A DNA stretch of 64,000 nt, from NCBI RefSeq assembly GCF_001699815.1, contig NZ_MCGB01000084.1:1-64000 (forward strand). Reading direction: 5' to 3'. This DNA is from Ralstonia pickettii (lineage in GTDB: Bacteria; Pseudomonadota; Gammaproteobacteria; Burkholderiales; Burkholderiaceae). The position numbers and the translations under genes were made by a program. The notes under the pieces were generated by a model that was not told the DNA's origin, ran no database searches, and saw only the letters and a program-made list of their open reading frames with translations. Positions 45,498 to 53,784 of the stretch are shown here, piece after piece. Every line of letters starts with the position of its first letter. Within the stretch, counting starts at the first letter, position 1.

Positions 45498-45905
45498 GTG
45501 ATCATCTACGGTACAACCCTGCTGGCGCTCTGTCATATCGCCGGCCTCTTCCTGGGCGACCTGCTCGGCCAGGCCATCGGCGTAAAGGCCAATGTGGGCG
45601 GCGTGGGCATCGCCATGCTGCTGCTCATCTTCGCGCGGCTCTACCTGCACAGGCACGGGCTCATGCCGGCCGCCACCGAGGCGGGCGTCTCGTTCTGGGG
45701 CGCCATGTACATCCCGGTAGTGGTCGCCATGGCGGCCACACAGAACGTCGTCACGGCACTGCGCGGCGGCCCGGTTGCGCTGCTCGGCGCCATCGGTGCG
45801 GTGCTGGTGTGCGGTGTCTGCATTGCACTCATCAACCGCACGGGCAACGCGGAAGACCGGCGCCCGCTGCCCCCGCTGCCTGAAACCGAACAAGCCCGCG
45901 CCTAA
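45498..45905 (+). CDS. madL: Malonate transporter subunit MadL
   Basis: A 135-residue, four-span membrane protein, the small subunit of the MadLM sodium-dependent malonate importer. Sequence GVGIAMLLLIFARLYLHRHG and VSFWGAMYIPVVVAMAATQNV is typical. GTG start fixed by AGGAGA 8 bases upstream. Followed by madM after 11 bp. Confidence 0.94.
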   Translation: MIIYGTTLLALCHIAGLFLGDLLGQAIGVKANVGGVGIAMLLLIFARLYLHRHGLMPAATEAGVSFWGAMYIPVVVAMAATQNVVTALRGGPVALLGAIGAVLVCGVCIALINRTGNAEDRRPLPPLPETEQARA

Positions 45906-45916
45906 GGAGCCCCACC

Positions 45917-46681
45917 ATGCTGTCAATGCTAGAGAAAGTTCTGCAGCACAACGGGCTGGTCGCGGCGTTCGCGCTGGTCGGCATCGTCATGGGTCTGTCG
46001 ATGTGGGTGTCCAGGAAGCTGACGTTTGGGCGCGTGCACGGCTCGGCCATCGCCATCATGATCGGGCTGGTGCTCGCCTATTGGGGCGGCATGCAGACCG
46101 GCGGCGAACGCGGCCTGGCCGACCTGAAGCTGTTCGGCGGCATCGGCCTGATGGGCGGCGCCATGCTGCGCGATTTCGCCATCGTGGCGACGGCCTTTGA
46201 AGTGCAGGTGACCGAGGCACGCAAGGCCGGCATGATCGGCGCCATCTCGCTGCTGCTCGGAACGGTGCTGCCGTTCATCGTCGGTGCCAGCGTTGCCTAC
46301 GCCTTCGGTTACACCGATGCGGTGAGCGTCACCACCATCGGCGCGGGTGCTGTCACGTACATCGTCGGGCCGGTCACCGGTGCGGCGCTCGGTGCCACCT
46401 CCGATGTGATGGCGCTGTCGATTGCCACGGGGCTCGTCAAGGCGATCCTGGTGATGGTCGGCACGCCGTTCGCGGCCAAGGCGCTGGGCTTGAACAACCC
46501 GCGCGCGGCCATGGTGTTCGGCGGGTTGGCGGGTACGGTCAGCGGGGTGTCGGCGGGTCTGGCTGCCACGGATCGGCGCCTGGTGCCGTACGGCTCGCTG
46601 GTGGCCACGTTCCATACGGGCCTCGGCTGCCTGCTCGGACCATCGATCCTGTTCCTGGCCACACAAGCGCTGCTGCGATGA
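45917..46681 (+). CDS. madM: Malonate transporter subunit MadM
   Basis: A 254-residue polytopic membrane protein, the large subunit of the MadLM malonate:Na+ symporter. Contains GGMQTGGERGLADLKLFGG and VTTIGAGAVTYIVGPVTGAA. AAGGAG precedes the ATG. The stop overlaps the mdcG start (ATGA). Confidence 0.94.
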   Translation: MLSMLEKVLQHNGLVAAFALVGIVMGLSMWVSRKLTFGRVHGSAIAIMIGLVLAYWGGMQTGGERGLADLKLFGGIGLMGGAMLRDFAIVATAFEVQVTEARKAGMIGAISLLLGTVLPFIVGASVAYAFGYTDAVSVTTIGAGAVTYIVGPVTGAALGATSDVMALSIATGLVKAILVMVGTPFAAKALGLNNPRAAMVFGGLAGTVSGVSAGLAATDRRLVPYGSLVATFHTGLGCLLGPSILFLATQALLR

Positions 46682-47313
46682 CATCCACGCCGCTGCGCGC
46701 GCACGATCTGCTGTGGGTGTCTGAGACACCCGTGGCGATGGATGGCGCGCCCTTGCCGGACTGGGCCGTCACGGCATATCGGCAAGGCGCGCCTGTCGTG
46801 ATGCGCCGTGCACCGCGCGGCAGCGACGGTTCCGTGCCGGTCGGCCTGCGCGGCGGCGCGCGGCATGAACGCTGCGCAGCGACGGTAGCCGCCAACAGCA
46901 TCACGCGTGTGGTCTCGCCCGAGGGGCTGGCAATTGCAGCTGTCTCCATCGCACACGACGCGCCGTTCGCAGCGCTGCGCACCTTGCGCGCGCTGGCGCC
47001 CGCACTCGACGCACTCGGCTGGGCGTGGGGCCCCACGGGCGGCGCAGGCTTTACGCTAGCCAGTGGTTTGCCAGTGCTGCATGCGGACAGTGATCTCGAT
47101 CTCCTTGTGCGCATGCCGCGTGCCCCGTCGACTGCGCAACGCGATCAGCTCGCTCGCCTGTTGGGCGATACCGAGTGCCGCGTCGATTTGCAGATCGACA
47201 CCGGCCACGGCGGCTTCGCGTTACGCGATTGGCTGGCGTCGCCGCATCAAACGTTGCTCAAGACCGACCACGGCCCCCGGCTCGTCGCAGACCCATGGAG
47301 CGACGCGGCATGA
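46678..47313 (+). CDS. mdcG: Phosphoribosyl-dephospho-CoA transferase
   Basis: A 211-residue nucleotidyltransferase that attaches the prosthetic group to Ser25 of MdcC. The Asp-x-Asp metal site is visible in HADSDLDLLVRM and a third acidic strand in CRVDLQIDTGHGGFAL. ATGA overlaps on both sides (madM, mdcH) show tight coupling. Confidence 0.93.
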   Translation: MTSTPLRAHDLLWVSETPVAMDGAPLPDWAVTAYRQGAPVVMRRAPRGSDGSVPVGLRGGARHERCAATVAANSITRVVSPEGLAIAAVSIAHDAPFAALRTLRALAPALDALGWAWGPTGGAGFTLASGLPVLHADSDLDLLVRMPRAPSTAQRDQLARLLGDTECRVDLQIDTGHGGFALRDWLASPHQTLLKTDHGPRLVADPWSDAA

Positions 47314-48302
47314 GCATCCTGTTCATGTTTCCCGGCCAGGGCAGCCAGCGCGCGGGCATGCTGCATGCGCTGCCTGGTGACCCGGCCGTTGCGCAGACGC
47401 TGACCGAAGCCGGCGACATGCTCGGCGTCAATCCGCTCACGCTCGACACCGCAGAGGCGTTGCGGTCGACGGTGGCCGTACAGCTTTGTCTCTTGATTGC
47501 AGGCGTGGCCGTGGCTCGCACGCTGGCTCGGCAGGACGCAGGGCCGGACATGGTGGCGGGCCTGTCCATTGGCGCGTGGCCTGCGGCCGTCGTTGCCGGT
47601 GTGCTGGAGTTCAGCGATGTGCTGCGCCTCGTCCGTCTGCGTGGTCAGCTCATGGAAGACGCTTACCCAAGCGGGTACGGCATGGTCGCTATCATCGGCC
47701 TCGCCGAACCGGAGGTCAGCGGCATCGTTGCGCAAGTCAACACCACCGACACGCCGGCCTATGTCGCCAACGTGAATGCGGAACGGCAGATCGTCGTGGC
47801 CGGCAACGACGCAGCGCTCGCGCAGGTCGCCGAACGCGCGCTGGCCCACGGCGCATCGAAGGCGACGCGCTTGTGCATGGCGGTGCCGTCGCACTGCCCG
47901 TTGCTTGACGCACAGGCTGCAGAGTTAGCGACCGCTGCCGCAAACATCACCGTCCACGCGCCGCAACTCACCTACGTCAGCAGCAGTCGCGCGCGGGCGC
48001 TGTTTCGCGCGAACCTCATCGTTGAAGACCTGGCGTGGAACATGGCGCGACCGGTGTTGTGGCATGACACGCTTCAGCATGCATTGGAACGCGGCGCACG
48101 CATGGCGGTGGAGGTGCCGGGCGGCGGCGCACTGGCGCGTCTGGCGCAAGGTGTGTTTGCGGACGATGCGGTGCTGGACGCAGGCAGCGGACTGGACGCG
48201 GTGCTGGACGCAGGCAGCGGACTGGACGCGGTGCTGGACGCAGGCAGCGGACTGGACGCGGTGCGGGTGCGGATACGGCGCCAACGTCGCATCGACGACT
48301 GA
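47310..48302 (+). CDS. mdcH: Malonyl-CoA:ACP transacylase (epsilon subunit) with C-terminal tandem repeats
   Basis: A 330-residue FabD-like acyltransferase that loads malonyl from CoA to the ACP to start the cycle. GQGSQ near the N terminus, GLSIGAWPAAV (nucleophile Ser) and the FabD-type PSHCPLL His region are present. The C terminus is unusual: ten residues VLDAGSGLDA are repeated three times in tandem and followed by a basic tail, so the normal end of the protein has been extended or replaced. Catalytic residues are unaffected. Last gene of the operon. Confidence 0.93.
   Translation: MSILFMFPGQGSQRAGMLHALPGDPAVAQTLTEAGDMLGVNPLTLDTAEALRSTVAVQLCLLIAGVAVARTLARQDAGPDMVAGLSIGAWPAAVVAGVLEFSDVLRLVRLRGQLMEDAYPSGYGMVAIIGLAEPEVSGIVAQVNTTDTPAYVANVNAERQIVVAGNDAALAQVAERALAHGASKATRLCMAVPSHCPLLDAQAAELATAAANITVHAPQLTYVSSSRARALFRANLIVEDLAWNMARPVLWHDTLQHALERGARMAVEVPGGGALARLAQGVFADDAVLDAGSGLDAVLDAGSGLDAVLDAGSGLDAVRVRIRRQRRIDD
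48168..48257 (+). repeat. 30-bp in-frame tandem repeat (three copies) in mdcH
   Basis: Three identical 30-bp units (48168-48197, 48198-48227, 48228-48257), each encoding AVLDAGSGLD, plus six bases of a fourth. Being a multiple of three, copy-number changes would keep the frame. Total identity between copies suggests recent expansion. Confidence 0.97.
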
Positions 48303-48387
48303 TCGCATCGAACTCAGAGTCGGCCGATATCCGTTCTCGCGGTCTTGATAGCAAGATGCTCCCTTCGCAAAAAGGTCGCATCGGTCT

Positions 48388-49011
48388 ATGAGCCCGCTTG
48401 AGCACGCCATCGCAGAGAATTACGCCTTACGCCGCCAGTATCTGGCGTTCCTCGAAGACCGATTTGGCGACGAGCTCCCGAAGACCCCCACACCGCGCGA
48501 TATCGTCAAGCTGCTCAATTTGGATGAGGTGGAGTGGCGCATCTCGCGTCGACAAGCTCGGCTTCTCTTTGATGGCCAATCCTTGCAATGGATCGAAGGC
48601 GGGCAAGTTGAAAGACGTTGGCCTGCCGCCTCAGGAAAGCCGGGTTTCAACGGAAAGGAGCATCAATCGCTCAAGGATTGAGGCCCCATACCGGAAGGAA
48701 ACTATGTCGCATTGCAGTCAGACTTCCAGAAATGGGAAGAAGCGCCTGCCATCAACCGCGCTGCCTGCATACTCAACTTCATCAGTATCAAAGCGGGACG
48801 CTGGCCCGGATGCACCATCGCGTGGGGGACACGACGTGTCGGATTGGTCCCGGACCCCGGAACCAACGTGTACGGTCGTAACAACTTCACTATTCACGGC
48901 AGCTGGTTTCCCGGCTCCATTGGTTGCATCGACCTGACCAATTCAATGGAGTCGTTCGCAAAGGAGTTTCTTCTCTATGCCAAAGACATGGAGCTGGCCG
49001 TTCGCTATTAG
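48388..49011 (+). pseudogene. Tlde1-like (DUF2778) L,D-transpeptidase-fold effector, interrupted by an in-frame TGA
   Basis: Two open segments in the same frame join into a 207-residue protein if the TGA at 48679-48681 (codon 98) is ignored. Before the stop: LLFDGQSLQWIEGGQVERRWPAASGKPG; directly after: GPIPEGNYV, then NNFTIHG (His170) and FPGSIGCIDL (Ser177, Cys180), the H-x6-S-x2-C catalytic set of Tlde1, a type VI secretion effector that attacks peptidoglycan stem peptides. The catalytic half lies after the stop, so the gene is probably inactive unless this is read through. A single base change (for example from CGA, AGA or GGA) explains the stop. No T6SS genes are in the window. Confidence 0.8.
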
Positions 49012-49312
49012 GCTAGCGTTAGCCCTGATTCCTGCGCTCGTGTTCTGCATCACCCCACTCGAACTTTGGGGCAGCTTAACTGCCCCAGAGGATTACCCTT
49101 TCGGCGCTGAAAGTCCTGCTGCGGCCATGTGGGCATACAAGTCGCAGCGCAACTACCTGGTGTGGTGTGCCGTGTCTTGGCTGGCAAGCGGCATCGCGAT
49201 CCGGGCGCTGCTCGTCAAGCGCGCGCGCCTTCTCTCTAGAGGCCTGTGGTCGGCGCCATTTCTGATTGCCTGGGCGCTCACGGCGCTCGACGGGACACGG
49301 CTGGTGAGTTGA
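48977..49312 (+). CDS. Small membrane protein, candidate immunity partner of the Tlde1-like effector
   Basis: A 111-residue protein with three hydrophobic segments (AIRLALALIPALVFCITPL, YLVWCAVSWLASGIAIRALL and FLIAWALTALDG). Its ATG lies inside the end of the effector frame (35-bp overlap, different frame) and is preceded by AAGGAG at 10 bases. Position and membrane location fit an immunity protein acting in the periplasm or membrane against a periplasmic toxin; there is no sequence motif that proves it, and it remains open while the toxin is broken. Confidence 0.6.
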   Translation: MPKTWSWPFAIRLALALIPALVFCITPLELWGSLTAPEDYPFGAESPAAAMWAYKSQRNYLVWCAVSWLASGIAIRALLVKRARLLSRGLWSAPFLIAWALTALDGTRLVS

Positions 49313-49320
49313 CGCTGCAT

Positions 49321-49352
49321 AAAAAAACGGGGCACATGGCCCCGTTTTTTTT
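49321..49352. terminator. Bidirectional Rho-independent terminator
   Basis: Stem CGGGGC / GCCCCG with loop ACATG, flanked by seven A and eight T residues. It separates the membrane-protein gene (plus) from the convergent prfC (minus). Confidence 0.92.
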
Positions 49353-49365
49353 GGCTGCTCGCCGC

Positions 49366-50961
49366 TTAGACGATTTCCCGTGTTTCCATGAACTGGATGT
49401 CCGGAAAGCGCTCCTGCGTCAGGCGCAGGTTCACCTGGCTCGGTGCCAGGTACACGTAGTCGCCCGCACCATCCAGGGCCACGTTGTGGCCGGCCTTGTC
49501 GATCAGCTTGTCGATATCTTCCTGCTTGCCGCGCAGCCAGCGAGCCGTGGAGCACTCGTGCGGTTCGAAGATGGCATCGACGCCGTACTCGTGTTCAAGG
49601 CGATGCGCCACCACGTCGAACTGCAGGATACCGACGGCGCCCAGTACCAGGTCGTTCGACGCCAGCGGGCGGAACATCTGCGTGGCGCCTTCTTCGGCCA
49701 GTTGCTGCAAACCCTTCTGCAACTGCTTCAGGCGAAGCGGATTGTTCAGGCGCGCGCGACGGAAGAACTCCGGCGCAAAAGACGGGATGCCCGTGAACTT
49801 GAGCGCCTCGCCTTCCGTAAACGCATCGCCCAGCCGGATCGTGCCATGGTTGGGCACGCCGATGATGTCGCCGGCGAAGGCCTCTTCCGTGGTGTTGCGG
49901 TCCTGCGCCATGAACGTGATGGCATTGTTGATGGCGACCGTCTTGCCGGTCGACACCTGCAGCAGCTTCATGCCGCGTTCGAAGCGGCCCGAGCACACGC
50001 GCACAAACGCGATGCGGTCACGGTGCTTCGGGTCCATGTTGGCCTGAATCTTGAAGACGAAGCCGGTGAACTTCTCTTCCATCGGCTTGACTTCGCGCGT
50101 TTCGGTGGGGCGCGCCAGCGGCTCGGGCGACTGGTCAACCAGCGCATCGAGCAGCGACTGCACGCCGAAGTTGTTTACCGCCGAACCGAAATACACCGGG
50201 CACTGCTTGCCGGCCAGGAAGGCCTCTTTGTCGAACGTGTGCGATGCGCCGCGCACGAGTTCGATGTCGATGCGCAGTTCTTCCGCCTGCGAGCCCAGCA
50301 CGCGGTCCAGCTCCGGGTTGTCCAGGCCCTGGATCAGGCCGGCGGTGGCGCCCTTCTCGCTGTCGGCGTTCGGGTCGAACAGCTGCACCGTGTCGTTGAC
50401 CAGGTGGTACACGCCCTTGAACGACTTGCCCATGCCGATCGGCCACGTCATCGGCGCGCACTGGATCTGCAGCACGCTTTCGATTTCATCGAGCAGCTCG
50501 ATGGGCGCGCGGCCTTCGCGGTCGAGCTTGTTGATGAACGTCAGGATGGGCGTGCTGCGCAGGCGGCAGACGTTGAGCAGCTTGATGGTCTGCGCTTCCA
50601 CGCCGTTGACGGAGTCGATCACCATCACGGCGGAATCGACGGCCGTGAGCGTGCGGTACGTGTCTTCCGAGAAGTCTTCGTGACCGGGGGTGTCGAGCAG
50701 GTTGACGATGTAGTCGCCGCCCTCGTTTCGGTACGGGAACTGCATCACCGACGACGTAACGGAGATGCCGCGCTGCTTTTCCATCTCCATCCAGTCGGAG
50801 GTGGCGTGGCGGTTGGCTTTACGTGCGCGCACGGCGCCGGCCATCTGAATGGCGCCGCCGAACCACAGCAGTTTCTCGGTCAGCGTGGTTTTACCCGCAT
50901 CCGGGTGGGCAATGATGGCGAACGTCCGGCGGCGCCGGATCTCCTGCTGCAGCGTACTCAC
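49366..50961 (-). CDS. prfC: Peptide chain release factor 3
   Basis: RF3, a translational GTPase that recycles RF1/RF2 from the ribosome. The 531-residue protein has G1 [14 protein letters not shown]3 [10 protein letters not shown]4 NKLDRE and the RF3-typical C-terminal domains ending in [16 protein letters not shown] 50961 (then [19 protein letters not shown]) gives the conserved N terminus; there is no strong ribosome binding site. The only clear housekeeping gene in the window. Confidence 0.96.
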   Translation of the reverse strand: MSTLQQEIRRRRTFAIIAHPDAGKTTLTEKLLWFGGAIQMAGAVRARKANRHATSDWMEMEKQRGISVTSSVMQFPYRNEGGDYIVNLLDTPGHEDFSEDTYRTLTAVDSAVMVIDSVNGVEAQTIKLLNVCRLRSTPILTFINKLDREGRAPIELLDEIESVLQIQCAPMTWPIGMGKSFKGVYHLVNDTVQLFDPNADSEKGATAGLIQGLDNPELDRVLGSQAEELRIDIELVRGASHTFDKEAFLAGKQCPVYFGSAVNNFGVQSLLDALVDQSPEPLARPTETREVKPMEEKFTGFVFKIQANMDPKHRDRIAFVRVCSGRFERGMKLLQVSTGKTVAINNAITFMAQDRNTTEEAFAGDIIGVPNHGTIRLGDAFTEGEALKFTGIPSFAPEFFRRARLNNPLRLKQLQKGLQQLAEEGATQMFRPLASNDLVLGAVGILQFDVVAHRLEHEYGVDAIFEPHECSTARWLRGKQEDIDKLIDKAGHNVALDGAGDYVYLAPSQVNLRLTQERFPDIQFMETREIV

Positions 50962-51333
50962 GGGCAAAAAACCGAAAGGGAAGGAGTGAAAAATGCGGAT
51001 GGTTGCGCACGTGGCAAGTGCGCTGGCTGGCGGGTCATCCCGGCGGCCGATAGACTGCCCGAACGGCGTTGTCAATCCGGGGCAGCCGAGATTGTACGCG
51101 ATCGGCGCCCTTGCTTAGGATCAACTGATCCGGGCCGCAAGCGCGGGAAACTCCCTAGGAACCGTCCCCCAGACGGACGAGACCAACCCGTTGTGGGAAT
51201 GCACTGACAACCCTTTCGGAGCGGGTGTTATCGAAGTTGTCATGAAGCTCCCGTATTGTGGAGTCCGTCGCGAAACCCGCCTTTGGGTACGCCGCGACAT
51301 TGAAAGAAGCAAAGAAGCAAGGAGTCCAACATC
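50962..51333. other. Intergenic region between prfC and the 75-residue protein gene
   Basis: About 370 bp divergent spacer without a supported gene. AAGGAG at 51318-51323 serves the downstream gene. Promoters for both directions must be here but no strong consensus was recognised. Confidence 0.5.
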
Positions 51334-51561
51334 GTGCGTAGTCGAATCCCTGTCGATCCGGCAGTGCAACGCATCATCGAGACCACCCGCAAGGCGTGGC
51401 AACTCGACGAGCAAAGCGTGCGCGCGGCGCGTCAGCAGCGTGCCGCCAATCGCCGCAAACGGATCAAGGCCCTGCCGCAGGACAGCCTGCAGGCACTCGC
51501 TGCACTGGCCCTGCAAGCTGAAATCTGGGCCGTGCGCAAGACCGTGGTGACGGTCGGCTAG
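51334..51561 (+). CDS. Small basic protein of unknown function (75 residues)
   Basis: GTG start with AAGGAG nine bases upstream. The protein is Arg/Gln/Ala-rich and predicted helical (VQRIIETTRKAWQLDEQSV, RAARQQRAANRRKRIKALP), with no signal peptide, membrane segment or recognised domain. A terminator follows 24 bp after the stop, so it is a monocistronic unit. It could be a small nucleic-acid- or protein-binding factor; not recognised. Confidence 0.7.
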   Translation: MRSRIPVDPAVQRIIETTRKAWQLDEQSVRAARQQRAANRRKRIKALPQDSLQALAALALQAEIWAVRKTVVTVG

Positions 51562-51585
51562 CCGCGCAGTTCCTCACCGTGTCGA

Positions 51586-51612
51586 GGGCCACAGTCGTGG
51601 CCCTTTTCTTTT
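51586..51612 (+). terminator. Rho-independent terminator
   Basis: GGGCCAC / GTGGCCC stem with loop AGTC followed by TTTTCTTTT, directly after the 75-residue protein gene and before the sigma-54-type promoter of the DUF883 gene. Confidence 0.9.
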
Positions 51613-51630
51613 GCGCGTCGCGCAACATTG

Positions 51631-51648
51631 GGGGCATGGCGGTTGCTT
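51631..51648 (+). promoter_or_regulatory. Putative sigma-54 (-24/-12) promoter of the DUF883 gene
   Basis: GGGGCATGGCGGTTGCTT has GG and GC exactly ten bases apart (51633-51634 and 51645-51646), GGCA at -24 and TTGCT at -12, against the consensus TGGCACG-N4-TTGCW. It lies 37 bp before the DUF883 start, right after the preceding terminator. Confidence 0.65.
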
Positions 51649-51684
51649 GTGACTGACTGACATGACTCAGCTCAGGAGGCCGAC

Positions 51685-52011
51685 ATGACCGAACTGACCC
51701 CCAAGCCGCCCGCCAGCAGCAATGGCACCACCGGCACAAATGGCGCCAACGGCGCGATCGTCACCCCGCTCCATCCGCAAATCGATCACACCGCGCAGCG
51801 CGTCAAAGATGCCACGGCCGAGGGCATCGACCGGCTGGCGAGCGTCCTCTGCATGGCGCTCACACAGTTCGACAAGCGCACCGAACAGTTGAAGAACCTG
51901 CACGCGAATGTCTCCGAACAGGCGAGCGGCTCCGTACGTCAGCACCCGGCCATTACCATCGGGCTGGCATTTGTGGCGGGGATGCTGCTGGAGCAACTGA
52001 CCCGGGATTGA
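51685..52011 (+). CDS. DUF883/ElaB-YqjD-like membrane-anchored protein
   Basis: A 108-residue protein: a Thr/Asn/Gly-rich N terminus, an amphipathic helix (HTAQRVKDATAEGIDRLASV) and a C-terminal hydrophobic anchor with the family-like HPAITIGLAFVAGMLLEQL. ElaB/YqjD relatives are tail-anchored inner-membrane proteins that in E. coli bind ribosomes in stationary phase. AGGAGG precedes the ATG. A second copy lies at 53152-53457. Preceded by a sigma-54-type promoter; convergent with the YihY gene. Confidence 0.8.
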   Translation: MTELTPKPPASSNGTTGTNGANGAIVTPLHPQIDHTAQRVKDATAEGIDRLASVLCMALTQFDKRTEQLKNLHANVSEQASGSVRQHPAITIGLAFVAGMLLEQLTRD

Positions 52012-52023
52012 TGCGGGGGCGTC

Positions 52024-53046
52024 TTAGCGGCTCTCGCGGGCTGCGCTTGCGTTGCCCCCGGCCACCCCACTGGAGAGGTTCGCCGCGATCGCCGGGTTGA
52101 GCAACGCCGCCTGCGCGGCGGCAGTGGCCCGGCCCGCGCCTTCGTACTGACGGCTGCCGAACTGCAACGCATATTGCCGCGTGACCAGCGCGCCAAAGAA
52201 GAAGATCTGCGCCGAGTAGTAAATCCACAGCATCAGCGCCACGACCGAGCCCGCCGCCCCGTAGGACGATGCGACGGCGCTGTTGCCGAGATACAGGCCG
52301 ATGAGGTGTTTGCCGAGCGTGAAGAGCAGCGCCGTGACGATGGCGCCCAGGGCAACGTCGCGCCAGGCCACGCGCGTTTCGGGCAGCATTTTGAAAATGG
52401 TGCCGAACAGCAGCGAAACGACGGCAAACGAAAACGCCGACGACAGCACCTGCGCCACCAGCAACGCAATGCCCGAAGTGGAGCCCGCCCACAACGCGCC
52501 CCAAAAGCGCTCCACCACGGCCAGCGCCGCGTTGATGGTGAGCGACACCAGCAGGAGAAACGCCAGCACGAGGATCAGGCTGAATGACAGCAGGCGTGAA
52601 CGCAGCAAGCCCCACATCCCGGGCTGCTGGCGCGGCGGCACCTCCCAAAGCTCGTCGAGGCTGTCCTTGAGTTCGGAGAACGCCGTGGTGGCGCCCACCA
52701 ACAACAGCACGATGGCTGTAATTGCCGCGAATAGGCCATTGCCCGAGCGCCGGGTTGCGGCAAGCACGGCTTCCACCGCAGACGCGCCCTGCGCGCCTAC
52801 CAGACCCTGGATCTGCCCGAAGATTTCGCCGCGGGCGGCCTGTTCGCCAAAGAACAAGCCGGCGATGGAAATGACCAGCACCAGCACCGGTGCCATCGAG
52901 AACAACGTGTAGAACGACAACGCCGCGCCCTTGCTCGCGGCGCGATGCGCAGACCACTGCTGCCCTGCCCCCATCAGGACCTGGGCAGATCGCTTGAGCA
53001 GGTTGCGGTCGAAGCAGGCGGTCAGGCGCATGGAGGGTCCTTTCAA
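52024..53046 (-). CDS. YihY/BrkB-family inner-membrane protein
   Basis: A 340-residue protein of the YihY/virulence-factor BrkB family (formerly annotated as ribonuclease BN). The N-terminal part has AASKGAALSFYTLFSMAPVLVL, the central part RDVALGAIVTALLFTLGKHLIGLYLG, with six membrane spans. Function of the family is not settled; recent work discusses lipid transport across the inner membrane. It is the last of a minus-strand set with DUF883, DUF1328 and the REC-type sigma-54 activator. Confidence 0.9.
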   Translation of the reverse strand: MKGPSMRLTACFDRNLLKRSAQVLMGAGQQWSAHRAASKGAALSFYTLFSMAPVLVLVISIAGLFFGEQAARGEIFGQIQGLVGAQGASAVEAVLAATRRSGNGLFAAITAIVLLLVGATTAFSELKDSLDELWEVPPRQQPGMWGLLRSRLLSFSLILVLAFLLLVSLTINAALAVVERFWGALWAGSTSGIALLVAQVLSSAFSFAVVSLLFGTIFKMLPETRVAWRDVALGAIVTALLFTLGKHLIGLYLGNSAVASSYGAAGSVVALMLWIYYSAQIFFFGALVTRQYALQFGSRQYEGAGRATAAAQAALLNPAIAANLSSGVAGGNASAARESR

Positions 53047-53151
53047 AGCGACGCGGCCAGCGCGGTGCCGGCCTCGACCTTGAGCCTAGTCAGCACGCGG
53101 CACGCGCGCAAGCGCGACCGTGGCTGGCAGGAAGCGTGAGGGTGTTCGCCC

Positions 53152-53457
53152 TCAGTCGTTATCGCTGCCCAGCAGGCGGCTGATCAGGAAGCCTGCGCCG
53201 AATGCCAGGCCGATCGTCGCAAGCGGGTGCGATCGCATGCAGTCCGCCGCATCGCACATCAAGCGCTGCTGCGAGGCCCGCCATTGATCACGCTTGGCAG
53301 CGGCCTCGTCAAGTGCGGTGGCCGCTGCGTCGGCAGTGCGGTCGATGGCCTGTGCCGTGGTCGCCTTCACACGCTCGGCGGCTTGCGCCACGTCGCCGCG
53401 GATGAGGTTGCCGTTGGCATCGGATTTGGGAAACGGGTTGGTTTGAGACGGTTCCAT
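53152..53457 (-). CDS. DUF883/ElaB-YqjD-like membrane-anchored protein, second copy
   Basis: A 101-residue protein with an amphipathic helix (GDVAQAAERVKATTAQAIDR) and a C-terminal anchor SHPLATIGLAFGAGFLISRLL, the same architecture as the 51685 gene (HPxATIGLAF in both). It lies between YihY and DUF1328 genes in one orientation. A potential GG-N10-GC site upstream is too weak to call. Confidence 0.82.
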   Translation of the reverse strand: MEPSQTNPFPKSDANGNLIRGDVAQAAERVKATTAQAIDRTADAAATALDEAAAKRDQWRASQQRLMCDAADCMRSHPLATIGLAFGAGFLISRLLGSDND

Positions 53458-53526
53458 CAGTCAGCGCTCCTGGAGTTGCGTGGCATCGTGAAAGCCGGGT
53501 TGAAAGCTGTGCGCTTCATCCCGGCG

Positions 53527-53694
53527 TCATCCTCTGCCCGCGACCAAGCCCCAGATGAGGCTGACCACGAATAGCACCACGAAAATCATGAACAGGATCT
53601 TGGCGATGCTCGCTGCGCCGGCAGCGATGCCGCCAAACCCGAGCACGGCCGCAATCAGGGCGATGATGAAAAAGACGACTGCATAACGCAGCAT
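53527..53694 (-). CDS. DUF1328 (YtjA-like) small membrane protein
   Basis: A 55-residue, two-span membrane protein ([20 protein letters not shown] and [17 protein letters not shown] joined by [10 protein letters not shown]), the length and pattern of YtjA/DUF1328. GGAGGTCACC precedes the ATG. Family members are often induced by stress through alternative sigma factors. A sigma-54-type promoter lies 60-75 bp upstream, between it and the regulator gene. Confidence 0.88.
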   Translation of the reverse strand: MLRYAVVFFIIALIAAVLGFGGIAAGAASIAKILFMIFVVLFVVSLIWGLVAGRG

Positions 53695-53753
53695 GGTGAC
53701 CTCCTGTGCAGTTGAGTGAGCTTGCCGCCATGGGGCGGATACCCCACTGCTTC

Positions 53754-53769
53754 AGCAAGCCGCGTACCG
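53754..53769 (-). promoter_or_regulatory. Putative sigma-54 (-24/-12) promoter of the DUF1328 gene
   Basis: On the minus strand CGGTACGCGGCTTGCT has GG and GC exactly ten bases apart; five of seven -24 positions and the full TTGCT -12 word match the consensus. It lies in the gap after the REC-type activator gene, so DUF1328 and genes after it can be transcribed from here. Confidence 0.6.
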
Positions 53770-53784
53770 CGCCAGGAGGTCCGG

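Noticed and set aside
48168-48257. Regular 30-bp repeats, at first glance CRISPR-like
   Set aside because: The copies are directly adjacent without spacers, lie in frame in mdcH and encode a repeated decapeptide.
48679-48681. In-frame TGA as possible selenocysteine codon in the Tlde1-like gene
   Set aside because: The position is not a catalytic one in the family, no selenocysteine element is apparent after it, and no family member is known to use selenocysteine; a nonsense mutation is simpler.
53137-53154. TGAGGG/CCCTCA hairpin at the end of the second DUF883 gene
   Set aside because: It overlaps the stop codon, has no T-run and is too weak to call a terminator.
53483-53496. GG-N10-GC spacing on the minus strand before the second DUF883 gene
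   Set aside because: Apart from the spacing neither the -24 (CGGCTTT) nor the -12 (GATGC) resembles the consensus; such spacing alone is frequent in GC-rich DNA.
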